The notes under the pieces are model-generated. The model saw only the letters and a program-made list of their open reading frames with translations. It was not told the DNA's origin and made no database searches. A DNA stretch of 64,000 bases from Dolomedes plantarius (Eukaryota; Arthropoda; Arachnida; Araneae; Dolomedidae): the NCBI GenBank assembly GCA_907164885.2, contig OU015500.1:55674659-55738658 (forward strand), given 5' to 3'. Positions 33,734 through 46,309 of this stretch are shown in pieces. Positions within the stretch are counted from its first letter, which is position 1; every line of letters starts with the position of its first letter. The position numbers and the translations under genes were made by a program.

Positions 33734-34330
33734 ATGAGAAACAATTCATTAAAATGTAGATATTCGTCCAAAGAATGCTACACGTGTAGAAGTTTTAACC
33801 ATCTTGCAAAATATTGCACTAATCGAATCAAAAACCAAACCGAAAGACAATCTATTCCCTCCAAACAAAGTGAAAAAACTGAAAATAAATTGGTAGCTGA
33901 AGTTAAAATCCCCTCTTCACAGTCTCTTGAACGTGTGAATGTTAACGTATATGGAAATGTAATTGAAGCATTAATTGATTCAGGAAGCGAAATTTGTGTT
34001 TTAAATCCGAAATACACCCCAAACGTCTCGATCAAGTGTGACGGGGAAATTGAACTAATTTCAGCGTTTGGAGAAAAAATAATTGCCGATACCGCAAATT
34101 TTTCTGACTGGCTCGAAGATTCGGAAAAACCTACGAATGTAAATTGTGCTGTCACAGATAAATTACACGTACTATTTATTATTCCTTCTAAAGTTTTACC
34201 TGCATTGAAAGAAACAATCTATAAACATCCGATGTCTGTCGAACAAAGTGATGACTCAGTGATTCATACTTCTGAGCGTGAGATTTTGCGTTGGCCTGAA
34301 ATGAATAATCAAGAAAAACAACGAGATTAA
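33734..34330 (+). pseudogene. Gypsy gag zinc knuckle and aspartic protease
   Basis: A 198-codon open stretch. It starts with a CCHC-like knuckle (KECYTCRSFNHLAKYC) for RNA binding, then a linker. The retropepsin follows, with active site IEALIDSGSEICVLNP and the later flexible GEIELISAFGEKI. A working copy would cleave the polyprotein as a dimer. It ends at a stop before the RT region; in intact elements this frame joins pol. Confidence 0.83.
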
Positions 34331-34509
34331 GCGATAACCAGAGATGTTTAGAAAACGAAAGCGAAAAAGTTTTTGATTTTTTTTTAGTTAATTTATCGCT
34401 GACTGAGAACAGTCTTTACAATTTGAGTCATATTTCGAACGCGGAGATAAAAGATGAATTAAATAAGTTAATTTCCGATTACAACCGGATTAAACAGAGA
34501 CAACAAATT

Positions 34510-35210
34510 TAAAAATGAAAATAATTTTAACGGACGAGGAACCAATTTCGATTCGTAATAGACGTCTACCGCTGATAGAAAAAAGAGAAGATGAAAACTA
34601 AATCAACGAGTGGTTGAAACAAGGTATTATAAAAGAAAGAGTATCAAATTATTCCTCACCAGTTGTAATTTGTAGAAGGAAAGATGGGACAATGGGCCTA
34701 TGTGTTGACTATCGTCAATTAAACAAAAAAATTATTAAAAGATAAATACTCCCTACCAAATTTGGAAGAAGTTATAGATAAATTAGAGAAGGGTAAGGTA
34801 TTTACTACTATTGATCTTAAAAATGCCTTTTTTCACGTTGACATCGATGAAAATAGCTAAAAATACACGTCGTTTGTTACAGAAAGCTGACAATACGAAT
34901 TTTTGAAAGTTCCTTTTGGGTCAGATAACAGTCCCGCGGTTTTCCAGAGATATGTGAATCATATTTTTAGACATTTGTTAAAGGATAGTAATTTGATTAT
35001 ATACTTAGACGATATTATTATTCCCTCTGAGGATGAAACTGAAGGTTAAGAAAAATTATTACGGGTTCTAAATACAGCAGCTAAATACGGTCTTGAGCTT
35101 AATTTAAAGAAATGCAAGTTTATGAAAAAGAAGATTGAATTCTTAGGATATATTATTGAACAGGGTACTATAAACTATTCGACCCTCTAAAGAAAGAACA
35201 ATAGCCGTCC
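34510..35210 (+). pseudogene. Gypsy reverse transcriptase, broken
   Basis: RT blocks in order: PISIRNRRLPLIEKRE, then WLKQGIIKERVSNYSSPVV, MGLCVDYRQLNKK, FTTIDLKNAFFHVDI (motif A), FLKVPFGSDNSPAVFQRYVN (motif B), LIIYLDDIIIPSE (motif C with intact YLDD) and KKCKFMKKKIEFLGYII. Stops interrupt at about 34600, 34858, 34888 and 35047, with shifts near 34740 and 35175. Catalytic residues survive in pieces, but the gene is dead. Confidence 0.87.
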
Positions 35211-35229
35211 AAAATTTTCCTGAACCTAG

Positions 35230-35850
35230 GAATATTAAAGAAGTTCAAAGCTTTCTCGGACTAACTGGATTTTTTTAGAAAATTTATCCCACACTATGTT
35301 ACAATAGCGAGGCCTTTAAGTGACTTCCTGCGTGCCTCAACACCTTTTAAGTTTGATGATGATCAAAAACAAGCCTTTCAGAAACTCAAGGAACTTTTAT
35401 GTAACGAACCTATTTTACACCTATTTAAACTGGGGAGAAGCATAGAACTCCATACGGATGCCTCTAAGTTAGGATTTGGAGCAATTTTGCTACAAAAGGA
35501 CGATGATGTTAATTATCACAGGATTCATTATATGAGTCGCAAAACCTCTTTACAAGAGGTGAAGCTGTGTAGTTTTGAATTAGAAGTACTAGCCGTTGTA
35601 GAAGCTCTTAAAAAATTCAGACACTACTTGTTAGGTACAAAATTCAAAATTTATACTGATTGTTCAGCTTTCGTGGAAACCAGCTTTCGTGGAAGAAAGA
35701 AACAGCACCTAAAGTGGCACGTTGGTCTCTTTTCCTACAACAATACGATTACGAAATCAAACACCGCCCTGGCGAACGTATGAGACATGTCGATGCACTT
35801 AGCAGACATCCAGTTATGAGTGTCACATGTGAAGGTATAACACATAAATA
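35230..35850 (+). pseudogene. Gypsy RNase H domain
   Basis: After the RT come FIPHYVTIARPLSDFLRAST and the RNase H domain: IELHTDASKLGFGAILLQ (first Asp), CSFELEVLAVVEALKKFRHY (Glu) and FKIYTDCSAFVET (second Asp). It then reads DYEIKHRPGERMRHVDALSR, the end block. A small duplication or shift near 35670 (TTTCGTGGAAACCAGC then TTTCGTGGAAGAAAG) breaks the frame. Confidence 0.85.
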
Positions 35851-35899
35851 ATTAAATCCCAAGAAGATGACGAGTATATAGAAACCATTAAAAAATTAT

Positions 35900-37026
35900 T
35901 GGAAGATGGTAAGACAATAGATTATATTTTGAAGAGCAATGTGCTATATAAAATTGTAAACGATTCATAAGTTTTGGTAGTATTGCAAATGATGCAGACC
36001 GAGGTTGTTAGAAACTCTCATCAGTTAGGACATTTTGGCATAGCGAAAACTGAGGATGTAGTTAAACGCGATTTTTATTTTCCCAGCATTAAAAAATGTG
36101 TTGAAAATGTCATAAATAACTGTGCTAAATGTATCTTAGTAAATAAGAAAAGCAGGAAAAGAAGGTTTCTTAAATACGATTCCTAAAGAAGACGTACCTT
36201 TGTCTACTTACCATGTGGATTTTATTGGTCCCCTTCCGATCACAAACAAAAATTGCAATAACATCTTTAGCGTGATAGATGCTTTCACAAAGTTTACGTG
36301 GTTATATCCCGTAAAGACTGTATCCGCCCAAGATGCCATAGCGAAGTTAAAACAACAGCAAGCGATATTTGGAAATCCTCACCGTATTATCTCTGATCGT
36401 GGAGGAGCATTTATTTCTAAAGAATTTCAAGACTATTGTGAGTACGATAATATTGAACACATGAAAGTTACAACGGGAGTTCCACGAGGAAACGCACAGG
36501 TAGAGCGATTACATGCAACGTTGATCCCGATTCTAAACAAATTATCATTAGACGATCCAACTAAGTGGTACAAACATGTAGACATATTGCAAAGAACGAT
36601 CAATTCAACATTATCGAGAAGTACCAGAAGGACACCATTCGAATTGTTAACAGGAGTCAAGATGAGATGCAGAGTGGCAGCCAGAATTCTCGAAATCTTA
36701 GAAGAAGAAAGAATGAACTTTATGAGGAATAACCTTAAAGAAGCGAAGAAGAGGCGAAGAAGAATATTTTAAAGATACAAGAAGAATACCGAAGAGGATT
36801 TGACAAGAAAATGAAAAATTCCCATGTCTATAAAGAAGGAGATCTTGTGGCTATCCAACGTACTCAATTCGGTAGTGGAATGAAGTTAAGGCCAAAATTT
36901 CTCGGACCTTACGAAGTGATCTGTGTAAAGCCCAACGACAAATACGAAGTTAAGAAACTTGGAGAACATGAAGGTAAAAATATGACCAATACTTCTGCTG
37001 ATCTGTTAAAACCGTGGAATAACTAA
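35900..37026 (+). pseudogene. Gypsy integrase, three frame pieces
   Basis: The zinc-binding H2C2 region is at 35974-36150 (SHQLGHFGIAKTEDVVKRDF, then CVENVINNCAKC). The catalytic core at 36200-36770 has YHVDFIGPLPITNK (first Asp), HRIISDRGGAFISKEFQDYC (second Asp) and NAQVERLHATLIPILNK (Glu), so all three residues are intact in one 190-codon stretch. A frame break near 36190 separates the zinc region; another near 36770 separates the C-terminal SH3-like part (36811-37026, VYKEGDLVAIQRTQFGSG, ending LLKPWNN). Confidence 0.87.
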
Positions 37027-37135
37027 CCTTTCCACGCACTTCTTTGTAAATACCCTCTATCTCCCAGTGTTTTATTCTTTATTTTCAGATTTGTTCCCGT
37101 GCAACGAGGATTTTGCAGGTCTGATGGCCGAGCGA

Positions 37136-37360
37136 TGTAGAGTGGAAAATCCACCAGAGGGCGCTGTACGCAGCGACCAGAGTGAACGTCTACACATCTG
37201 GACATTCGGTGAGGGAAAGCCGGCGTATGCGGAATAGCGGGCCGTATACCAAAGCTAGAACTATATCAGTGTTTATATTTTATGTCAGATTGTGTTTTAA
37301 TGTGAGTGCCGACATTTCTAATCTTTAATAAATATTAGTTAGTAATCGAACGTTTAGTCT
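37136..37360 (+). repeat. Gypsy 3' LTR
   Basis: Matches the 5' LTR with small indels and substitutions. Similarity ends around CGTTTAGTCT at 37360. Confidence 0.82.
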
Positions 37361-37410
37361 TTTAAATTACCCTGGACATACATTTGGAATTTGTTTCTAC
37401 TCTCGGATCT

Positions 37411-37413
<3 letters not shown>

Positions 37414-37501
<88 letters not shown>

Positions 37502-37601
37502 ATATATATATATATATATAGATATATGTATAGTATATATATATATATATATATTATATATTATATGATATTATATATATATATATATATCTATATATAT
37601 A

Positions 37602-37651
<50 letters not shown>
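37414..37651. repeat. Long (TA)n microsatellite
   Basis: About 240 bp of TA repeats with interruptions, 54 bp after the Gypsy LTR. Confidence 0.95.
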
Positions 37652-37654
<3 letters not shown>

Positions 37655-38504
37655 AAAATTTGGTACATTTCTGTTTAACTATTCAGTGCTTGCCCAAGCG
37701 ATGCAGACTGGGTTTGGCGCGCTGAAAAATTATATCTCGCGACGCAGGATATCTGAAATTTTGCTTTCTGGGGAACCGTTATGGAGGAATGTAATCTTAA
37801 GTTAAAACGAGATTTTGAAATTCAGTTTAATAAATTGAAAAATAACATTTAAAGATACATTAATATATTTTTATTGTACTTTAATTAACAGTCTATTAGA
37901 CTGAATTTATTAATTTAAAATGTTTAACGGTAATTATTCTAAACTTATTTATATTACTTTAAGACAACAGTTGTAAATACTCGAACTATTGATTTTACAC
38001 AATAATAGAAAATAAATACTCTATATTCATAAGTAAAAACGTGCATTTTAAGGAAAAAGGATTCTGTTTTAGCTTCAATAATTTTTTGTAGAAAATCTAA
38101 CTAATATTTTACTTTCTTTTTATTAGCAGTTTTTTCTATAGTAGTAATTAATCGTGTTTTCCATTAAATACGTTTCCTAAAGAATATAAAATTTTCTATT
38201 TATGCATGAAGCCCATTTAATTCATATTGCTTTGAAGTGAGTCCATTTCATTATAGTGTGTACATGATCATTCAAATTAAATTATTTACCATGTGACAAC
38301 CATCAACCAGGGTATAACAGTAAGTGATTTGTCCAGATTATTATAGATGACATGTTGCAACTCCCATTTCTTATGTAACCTGTAATTATTTTACTTATTT
38401 TTTTTAGGTACGGCCAGTGTTAAGGCTTGTAATTGTTTCTCCATTCATTCATTAGTTTTCATAATATATTGTTTCTATTATTTTAACAGAGTTACTCTGT
38501 TTTT

Positions 38505-38735
38505 TCACCATATTCGTTTATTATATACATTTTGATGTTTCATTGTGCTGAATTTTTCCTTTTTAGGATTCAACGATTCAACTAGCATACCATGCTCCAA
38601 TCCAGGGGATTCATTGTCTAGGAACTGAACAATGTCAGAAATGCGAGGCAGTCCCGTTTCGCTATTTGCATTCCTAACACCATTGTGAAAAGTACAATAA
38701 TTAATATGAATATATATGACGTTGTTGAGTTTCAT
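38505..38735 (-). other. Unassigned exon-like open stretch
   Basis: Seventy-six codons whose middle part (ETGLPRISDIVQFLDNESPG, then LEHGMLVESLNPKKEKFS) has balanced amino-acid use unlike the AT-driven chance frames around it. A possible acceptor (TGGTGTTAG at 38674-38682, read on minus) lies just upstream. I do not recognise the family. It may be a host exon, an old transposon fragment or chance. Confidence 0.2.
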
Positions 38736-40856
38736 AATTGTTGTTGCATATACCTTCTCGAAGCCCGAATGAACCCTATGAATTATTATATACTAGTTTA
38801 AATTGCGTTTTAATTTAATGAGTAATAACTGTGCGATACAAAGAATAAATCATTTTTTATATTCGTTAATTCTATTATAGTGATATTAAAATCTTTCAAA
38901 CCGTAAGATTTTACAATGATTACAGTTTCTGTGGTTTATTACTTGATTTCGTTAGATTACCTTTTTAAAAAGGATAAATTACAATCGTTACTGATGTAAA
39001 TGTTAGGGAAAAAATATTTGCTTTTTCCGATTTATTTAATGAACATTTGTAAAGTATTTCGACCAAATTTAAAACCATTCGTCCAAAATTCAGATCATAT
39101 GACTACAATTCGTCCAATGAAATGGTGAACAAATCAATAACTTTGAGTAAAATTAAAAAAAATAAATAAAAATTGCATTTATTTAACCAAAGATAAGTAA
39201 CATTCAAATATATATTACAAGGTTTCTAATTTTGTAAGAAAGAAACTTGGTTTTTTTTTTCCTTTTTTCCCAATTTTTTCAAATAACCACACGCAATTTA
39301 GATTTCTAACTCCAAATATTTTGCAGCAACACAATTTTTTATAGTCTATAATGAAAGCTATACTCTTACGGTACTTAATGCGGTATTTTTACCCTGTAAA
39401 AAACTGCTTTTCCTTAATGACATTTTTCCTTCATTAGTTAAGTGGTTAAGATTTAATATGTTTGTAGCTCTTTTAAAACTTTCTATTTAATTATATTGGT
39501 TATATACGATAGGAAACTGCCTTAAATACTGAAAATGTAATTTTGTATTTAAAAAAAAGCTCATTATGCTCCGAATTCTAATATATAAAAAAAACGAAAT
39601 TTCAGGAATAATGTTTTTTTTAATATGAAAGGATATTTATTGAAATTATTTTATTATTTTCACAAATTACAAAAGCCTAATATACCTTTCCTGCATAAAA
39701 TACTATCAGAAATAAAAACTTACACACGCTCATTCATAAACTTAAAATGTAACTCAGTACATTTGCCAATCGGTTGTAAACATATTAATGTTTATAAACT
39801 CAGTTGTATACAAACCAAAATAGCTCAGTACATCGCTTTATGAAGACTTTTAATACAGCAGTCTGTAAAAATGCAGAGAAAATAATAGTTGTTTTGTTAC
39901 AGATAATACATACAACAATAATAAATAGGAAATATCTTTTATTGACAATAATTTTCTCTGACTACATAAATACTCAAATCTGCCAAACTTAAACTTTAAA
40001 AAACATGTATTTTATGTTTGACATCTTAATTGCAGAAGTGCAAATTTAAAAAATTAAGTAAATCCCTCTTTATGACTTCAAATCAAAATAACATATCAAA
40101 CTGAGGGACTTTTCTTTTAAGAATTATTAACGAAGCTGAGTTTCCAAAGGAATATTCGTTTTCAAGTGAAGTCGAAGTAAACAGAGAACCCAAGTGTATT
40201 TAAGTAAAAACTGTAAAGAACTGAAGATACGCGATTTAGAAGAATGAGAAGAAATGCTCCTATTTATGGGAAATCAATATTCTCCCTATTTTAGAAACAA
40301 GTTTAAATGAGGCTTGAAATTTTTATCTATAGTCTTCAATTTAAGGAACGCATTTGTTTTGTAAATATATAACTAGGGTAAATAGGCATCTAAATTACTT
40401 AGTCTGATGTCGCGGGGGATTTTTTAAATCAAATATTTTTTCTGTGTTGTCTGTATTTTAATAAATTTTGGGAAAAGGAAAACAGTTTTCATTACAGCAA
40501 AGATTCAAATTGGTTTCAAGCGAATTGGTAATGAAATATTATGATAAATAGCATTTTTCCTTTGTTCCGTAATTACCTTTCCCGGATTAGCACTAATTCA
40601 TTTTTTCCAGGCATATATTTGAAATATATTTCTGCAGTCTCTTTTTTTGCGCTTAGTACGCGACCTTTAGGGATAAAATTAAGCTACATTTTTTTTTTCC
40701 AATTATTTGTCCCAGACACAATGAGAACAAAAAGCAAGTTTACATTCTGTGTCTAAAGCAACTCCTATACTGTAAGTATGTTGTCTGTAATACTGTTTGG
40801 CAGGGTAATAGTCTAAAAACAATTACAAATGTTAGAAATAAAAATATAAAAAATAT

Positions 40857-40874
40857 AAATAAATAAATAAATAA

Positions 40875-40958
<84 letters not shown>

Positions 40959-40966
40959 GTATATGA
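40857..40966. repeat. (AAAT)n followed by (TA)n
   Basis: About six AAAT units then TA repeats. The same AAAT-to-TA transition occurs at 60560-60652. Confidence 0.95.
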
Positions 40967-42748
40967 GTTGTCACACACTCTGGGTCATTTTAATCATGCG
41001 TTTAAAACTGCAGTTTCAAACAGCTAAAATCTGAACGCAACATCATAACACAGCTTCTAAAAGGAATTTGTTCCCCATACAGATGAAATTATGGTGATTG
41101 TTTCGAAATTAACAAATGCAAATATCATCAAACCCTTTGGCTTAGATAGAGCAAAAAACAAATTTTCCCAGAAAAACGATAGTGTGTCGACGGTGGAATC
41201 GCAGACTTGAAAGTATTTTCTCTGTCAAAGGAATGGGAGAGAGGGTAAAATGTATGTGTTCAAACCTCCTCGAAGAAACAAAATTGAAAAATGAACAACT
41301 TATAAAGCAAATGGGATGAAAGTGCTGGAAAATACAAATAGAATGGGTATTTATGACGCGAAATTAGCAAATGAAAAAAAACATAATGGTAGAATAGCAG
41401 AGGAAGGTGGAATATTAAGAATTGTCATTTTAGATGTCTCTACAGACTTCATATCTCTACGTTATCTGAACCTACTGCCTGAAAATATATTTGCATACAA
41501 CTGATATATTTAATGTTTTCTCATTAATTCTTAATAATGTTCATTAGTCTGGTATATCGGTTCCATTTTCTAGCTTTTTCTCAATTTTCTTGCTTTAGAT
41601 GTTAGCTTCGTGACAGGGTGTGTCCCGCGTGAGGTCTAGTAATCATAAACCAACTTCCCATCTTTTTCCTTTTCCCACCTCCTACGCCTTTCCTACAAGA
41701 ATGCCCTCCTATATATATATCAAAGAGTTTGAATGATTCACTCATTTGAGATTTGCTCATAGTAAATTTCGCATATAATTTTTCCCGGCCTGATGATGAA
41801 CTACTAATTATATCGAAATATGCAACCATCCTTCATATAATTTGGTCATTAAGAAGTCATATATTCCTGATTAAGAGATGTCCTTCCGATCAATTATTTT
41901 CCAAGCAGCTGATAAAGATATAAGAGAAAGGTGACTTAGTAAAACTTGTGATATTGTACACATACATTTTTTTATGATATCTTATTCTCATATGGAGTTA
42001 GCATAGTGAACGATTATACAGTAGGATAACTAATGACCAAATTGCTTGAAAAATGAATTGCAACTAAATAGGTAATCTTACTCTTCACCTTCCTGCTTTC
42101 CTCTTATCATCTGATCATATATTTTTATTTCTTAAATTGCATTTTGTCATATAGTCATTGTTTCATTGTTTTATGCAAGTTCTGTCTGCAGATTATTGCG
42201 TGCATTAAAAGAAATATGGCTTGAGAATTACTAAAAAAATAACTTTGAATCTAAGAACTATAAAGGAAATGCAAAATATGTGGTTAAAAATTAGAAAAAT
42301 TGCTCTATTGTATCTTATAACGAGTGGCAGAATGATAATTTAATGATTTTGCTGAGTTTTATAATTAATTGATAAATAGTAACCCTTCTGAAGTTATCTT
42401 AAAGTGAGTGTCAATTAACTTATCAGACATAATTTGGTCTTTAGAAGTGGAATTCCTTCGTCTTAACGACATTTTCTTCTGTAGCAAAGTAATTGTTTCA
42501 AGGTACAAGTGCTAAGCAATTAAAATTTAAATTTGAGAAAAAAGTTAAAAATATAAAAGTAATTGAAAATTGAGAATAATTTAAAAATAACAGGCAGTAA
42601 TTAATTGAGAATTGATTAATATTTAAATTAAATATTTAAAAATAAAAAAATAAAGAAAATAAAAAGTTAAAAACAAATATTCAAAGTATTAAAAATTGTA
42701 CGATAAGAACAATTAACTTATCTAGACTAACGTAATTAATATAATATA

Positions 42749-44248
42749 CACTCATGTCCATCAATTAAGGATATCTCAGAATCACACGGAAATAGAACTC
42801 TAAAGTAAAAATTTCACTTGTAGAATTATTGCACACATCTTCAATAATAATATGCAAATTACAGGAAGCCACCAGATGACGCCGATAGTACGTCACAATG
42901 ACGAGAATGTAAGAGAGGTTTATATAAGGGACGGTGGCAAAGAAGTAAAATTGTTCACAAGCGTTCTCTAAGTCGCTCAGTTCCATAACCGAATAGTTAT
43001 GACACAGAAGACGTATGTAGAGGATTTTTTACGTGGTAGAATTATCGGCCGCCTGAAATGTGGACGTACTCAGATGGAAGTATTCGAGGAACTTGAAATT
43101 GCCTGAAGTGTCATCTCTAGGCTTTGGCAACGATTCCAAGATGATGGAAATGTCAGTAGACGTTATAGTACAGGTCGCCCCCGAGTTAGAATTCCGAATG
43201 AAGACCGGTATTTGGCAGAAGCAGACGGTTCACAGCATCCTACCTGTCTCGTCAGCTATCTGCAGCCACGGGTACCACAGTTTCAATGCAAAACGTGTAC
43301 AGACGTTTGGAAAATATTGGTCTATATGCTCGCAGGCCTGTCAGATGTGTTCCGCTCACGGCAACCCACTGTCGGCAGCGATTAGCTTGGAATAGAGAAC
43401 ATGCAATGTGGACATAGTCACAGTGGGTTTGTGTGATTTTTTTCCGACGAGTCCAGGTTTAGCTTGCAGTCTGATTCCCGTCGGATTTTCATATGGAGAA
43501 CGCCAGGTACCCATTACCACCAAGACAACATCATTGAACGGCACCGTTACGGTGGTGCAGGATTGCTCGTTTGGGATGGAATTATACTGGGCTCCAGAAC
43601 AGATCTGCATGTTTAAATCGGAACCATGAACGACCACATTTATCGGGACATAATTCTGGAACAACATATACGTTTGTTTAGGGATGCCATGGGCGCAGAA
43701 TTTTTGTTTACGGATGACAACACCCGAACTCACCGAGCAAACATCGTAAACGAATGCCTTCAATCTGAGGATATCACCCGTATGGAATGGGCAGCATTCT
43801 TACCTGAATTGAATCCGATAGAGCATGTGTGGGACATGCTTCCCCGACGGGTTGCAGCCCGTCAACCACGCCCTACATGTTTACAGGAACTTCGAAGAGC
43901 AGTACTTGCTGACTGGAGTAATATCCCCCAAGATCAGCTCGATAATTTGATACTCAGTATGCTTATACATTGTACGGACTGTATTTCATCGCATGGGATA
44001 CATACAATGTACGAGTATTAACCATCATACCAACCATGTAATAACAAGTTTTTGTAAAGAAGATATTCTTTACAATTGCTCTATGGAGCAAATATCATAG
44101 TTTTTAAGAATGGTACTATATATACACCATATTTTTCGTTCTTAATCTTTTGTTTAATAAATGGGTTTTATGAATAAGTCAAGTTTATTTTGTTTCTGAT
44201 CCTTTAATTGCCGGAGCCGGCATTATCCTTAATTTATTGACATGAGTG
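42749..44248 (+). mobile_element. Tc1-like element, copy 1
   Basis: Ends CACTCATGTCCATCAATTAA (left) and, inverted, CACTCATGTCAATAAATTAA (right), followed by GGATA on both. TA flanks at 42747-42748 and 44249-44250. 1500 bp. A second member of the same family is at 51213-52708. Confidence 0.92.
42999..44021 (+). pseudogene. Tc1-type (DD34E) transposase, copy 1, frameshifted
   Basis: The ATG at 42999 gives MTQKTYVEDFLRGRIIG, then RLWQRFQDDGNVSRRYSTGR with the GRPRV linker. The first catalytic Asp is in FSDESRFSLQSDSRR near 43450. A pairwise frameshift region at 43500-43620 covers HRYGGAGLLVWDG. The open stretch 43626-44021 contains FTDDNTRTHRANIVNE (second Asp) and LNPIEHVWDMLPRR (Glu), 34 residues apart. 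At least five stops or shifts make it inactive. The sequence is more complete than copy 2. Confidence 0.87.
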
Positions 44249-45009
44249 TAATTTGAACCAGTAGTTAGGTTCTGTTCCCGCTCCTAGGTGAAAATCAATA
44301 CAAAATGTGCCCTTGCGGATATTATTACGAAGCAAATGACTAATATTCTTCGCAGGAAAATTCAGGAACTATAATAAAGACATGATTTAAAAAATAAGGA
44401 TTTTTTATTAGGGACTAAAATTAATAGTCGCCATACTGAAAAAGACTGGTAATTGAACAGTACTTTTTTCTCACTTTTATCCACGACATCAGAAAGGGTT
44501 TATTTGGTTTAATGTCATCCTCGAGATTAGGGCAAAAAACCTGAATTCATATGTCCAGATGACAATGATTACACAGCCAACCTTAAAGGAAAAGTAACAA
44601 GAACGAATATTTTTGGCGCCAAAATATCATGGTCATTACGAAAGATAACATACAAATCATTTATTAAAAGCGACCAATATTATATAACGATAGAAAAAAC
44701 ACATGCAATGAATACATAAAAAAAATCTTTCTTTTATAGTCCCGATACATAAGATAGGACATTGAACACTGATTCAGAGATTCGCGTTCGGTCCCAATCT
44801 CAAATAAGCCAAAAAGAAATCTAAAATAAGCCAGTAATTGCAGCGTTGAAAAATAGTTTATAAAATCGATGCGGAACACTGTTCTTTTTTCATCGAGGCA
44901 GGCATTTTATACATTGGCCCATTAAGTACACAATATCATTAAGGGCGGATCATACAAGTGAACCTAAACTTTTTCCTATAATATGACATCAGTACTACAT
45001 GAGCCATAC
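44249..45009. other. AT-rich spacer
   Basis: No recognisable gene. The open stretch 44664-44879 (-) has no motif. Confidence 0.5.
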
Positions 45010-45430
45010 CTTAGATGGAAGTTGAACAACAACCCTTTCCGTGGGAGCCAGCGAGGATATCCGCTGCAATAAGATTTGAGGTGGCACATAAAAGGTATAT
45101 TAATGATATTGATATATATATATATATATAACGATAAACGGGTACTTTCACTCACGAATAACTTTAACTGTGTAGAGGAAGAAACACGACAGTGTAGACG
45201 TAGCCAGAGTAGTAATACTTCTAATAAACCGGTACAGGTGATGGATTCATAATTTTGTAGACGTGATGGTGGACACATTCGAGGAAAGAGCAGGTAAGCA
45301 CACTCACTTGAGATCCGGAGATGAACACCTTTTTCAGGAACCAAAACATATCTGGGAGGAAATAACCACAGAGAGGAGAAGCATTGATGAAGACGCACAA
45401 CACTGATGCAATACATACTATTTTTACCAT
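45010..45430 (-). CDS. Candidate two-exon secreted-protein gene (5' part)
   Basis: The ATG at 45428-45430 sits in a strong initiation context (AAACCATGG). Exon 1 (45308-45430, 41 codons) begins with a signal-peptide-like stretch MVKIVCIASVLCVFINASPL and ends ISGSQ exactly at a GTGAGT donor (45302-45307). A second exon (45010-45063, 54 nt) is bounded by TCTTATTGCAG and TAAG|GTATGG, encodes RISSLAPTERVVVQLPSK, and both junctions are phase 0, so the frame is kept. Further exons would lie at lower coordinates and were not found. The mature peptide is unfamiliar, and function is unknown. The splice signals could be coincidental; without transcript data this is only a plausible model. Confidence 0.33.
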
Positions 45431-45852
45431 GGTTTTATTAACTCACTTTCTATTTGTGTGTTTGTTTGTTTGTCTGTGTGTTTGTCCGGTACAAATCTTG
45501 CAATCGATTTTTAACTAATTTCCCGACTAGCAATACATTTGAAACTTTTAGAATAGCTCAGAATACGATGATAATACATTATTTTAATACTTTTAGCCAT
45601 ATTTAAGCAGATTTGAATTCATTTTCAATCAATTTTGTTTTGTAGACTGGTGCAGCCATCTATCGACAGGGATGGGAACTAAAAGTTAAACGCAAGTTAA
45701 CTTCCAATTAACTTCATTTTCTTTCAAGTTGATGGGATAATTCATCAAAAAAAATTTTAAAAGTATTTATTAATACAGAGAAATGTCAAATTTATATGAT
45801 TCAACGGAAAATTAAAAAAAATGGTTTATAAAAAGTTCTTTTTATCTTATTA

Positions 45853-46003
45853 TTATTCCACATAACGAAGATGTAGAAGCGGAATGGTATAAGTCCACGC
45901 GGTGTATGGTCGAAAGACGGCCAAGAACAAAACTATTATAAAAACTGCTGCGGCAAAAATAAATAAAGGATTGTTCACCAAGAGGATATAAAAGAATAGC
46001 TGT
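45853..46003 (-). other. Candidate terminal exon encoding a transmembrane tail
   Basis: After a pyrimidine-rich stretch and CACACAG or GACAG acceptors (46000-46006), one frame gives LFFYILLVNNPL, then a strongly hydrophobic helix FIFAAAVFIIVLFLAVF, then RPYTAWTYTIPLLHLRYVE and TAA at 45853-45855. Another frame across the same bases starts with ATG at 46073-46075 and has its own signal-peptide-like opening (MGHKITTIYLAIFLVFSSL), so two readings compete. Neither resembles a family I know. The frame using a splice acceptor looks more protein-like. Confidence 0.22.
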
Positions 46004-46309
46004 CTGTGTGGCCATTGATAGGGATGAAAAGACTAAAAATATTGCAAGATAGATGGTCGTTATTTTATGACCCATAATAAAACTTTCATCAGATAAGGGT
46101 CAAAGTAGTATTGCAAATGATAATTATGGTGGGGTAGTAAACTTCGTGGCTTCATAGTGGTGGGCTTCGTAGACTATGGACAGGAGCAGAATAATAAGGA
46201 ATAAATTGGGGCAGGAACTGCTGAGAGAAAAACAGCCCACTGCCCAATGAGGAAAAAAGGGGCGGGTCAAAATGGCACCCCGTAAACGGACAACAGCCCC
46301 TCCAATTAA

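Larger units (their letters stand above)
32375..37360 (+). mobile_element. Ty3/Gypsy LTR retrotransposon, degraded
   Basis: Direct LTRs at 32375-32603 and 37136-37360 begin TGTAGAGTGGAAAAT. The interior has gag, protease, RT, RNase H, integrase in Gypsy order on the plus strand with many stops and shifts. There is no envelope-like frame after the integrase. The 3' boundary of the right LTR is uncertain, because the last ~20 bp differ from the left LTR. Confidence 0.9.
37652..42748. other. 5-kb AT-rich region without recognisable genes
   Basis: Several short frames (39625-39843, 40541-40756, 41316-41504, 41602-41829) carry no known motif. A possible exon is listed separately at 38505-38735, and a tetranucleotide/TA tract at 40857-40966. 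Confidence 0.5.
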
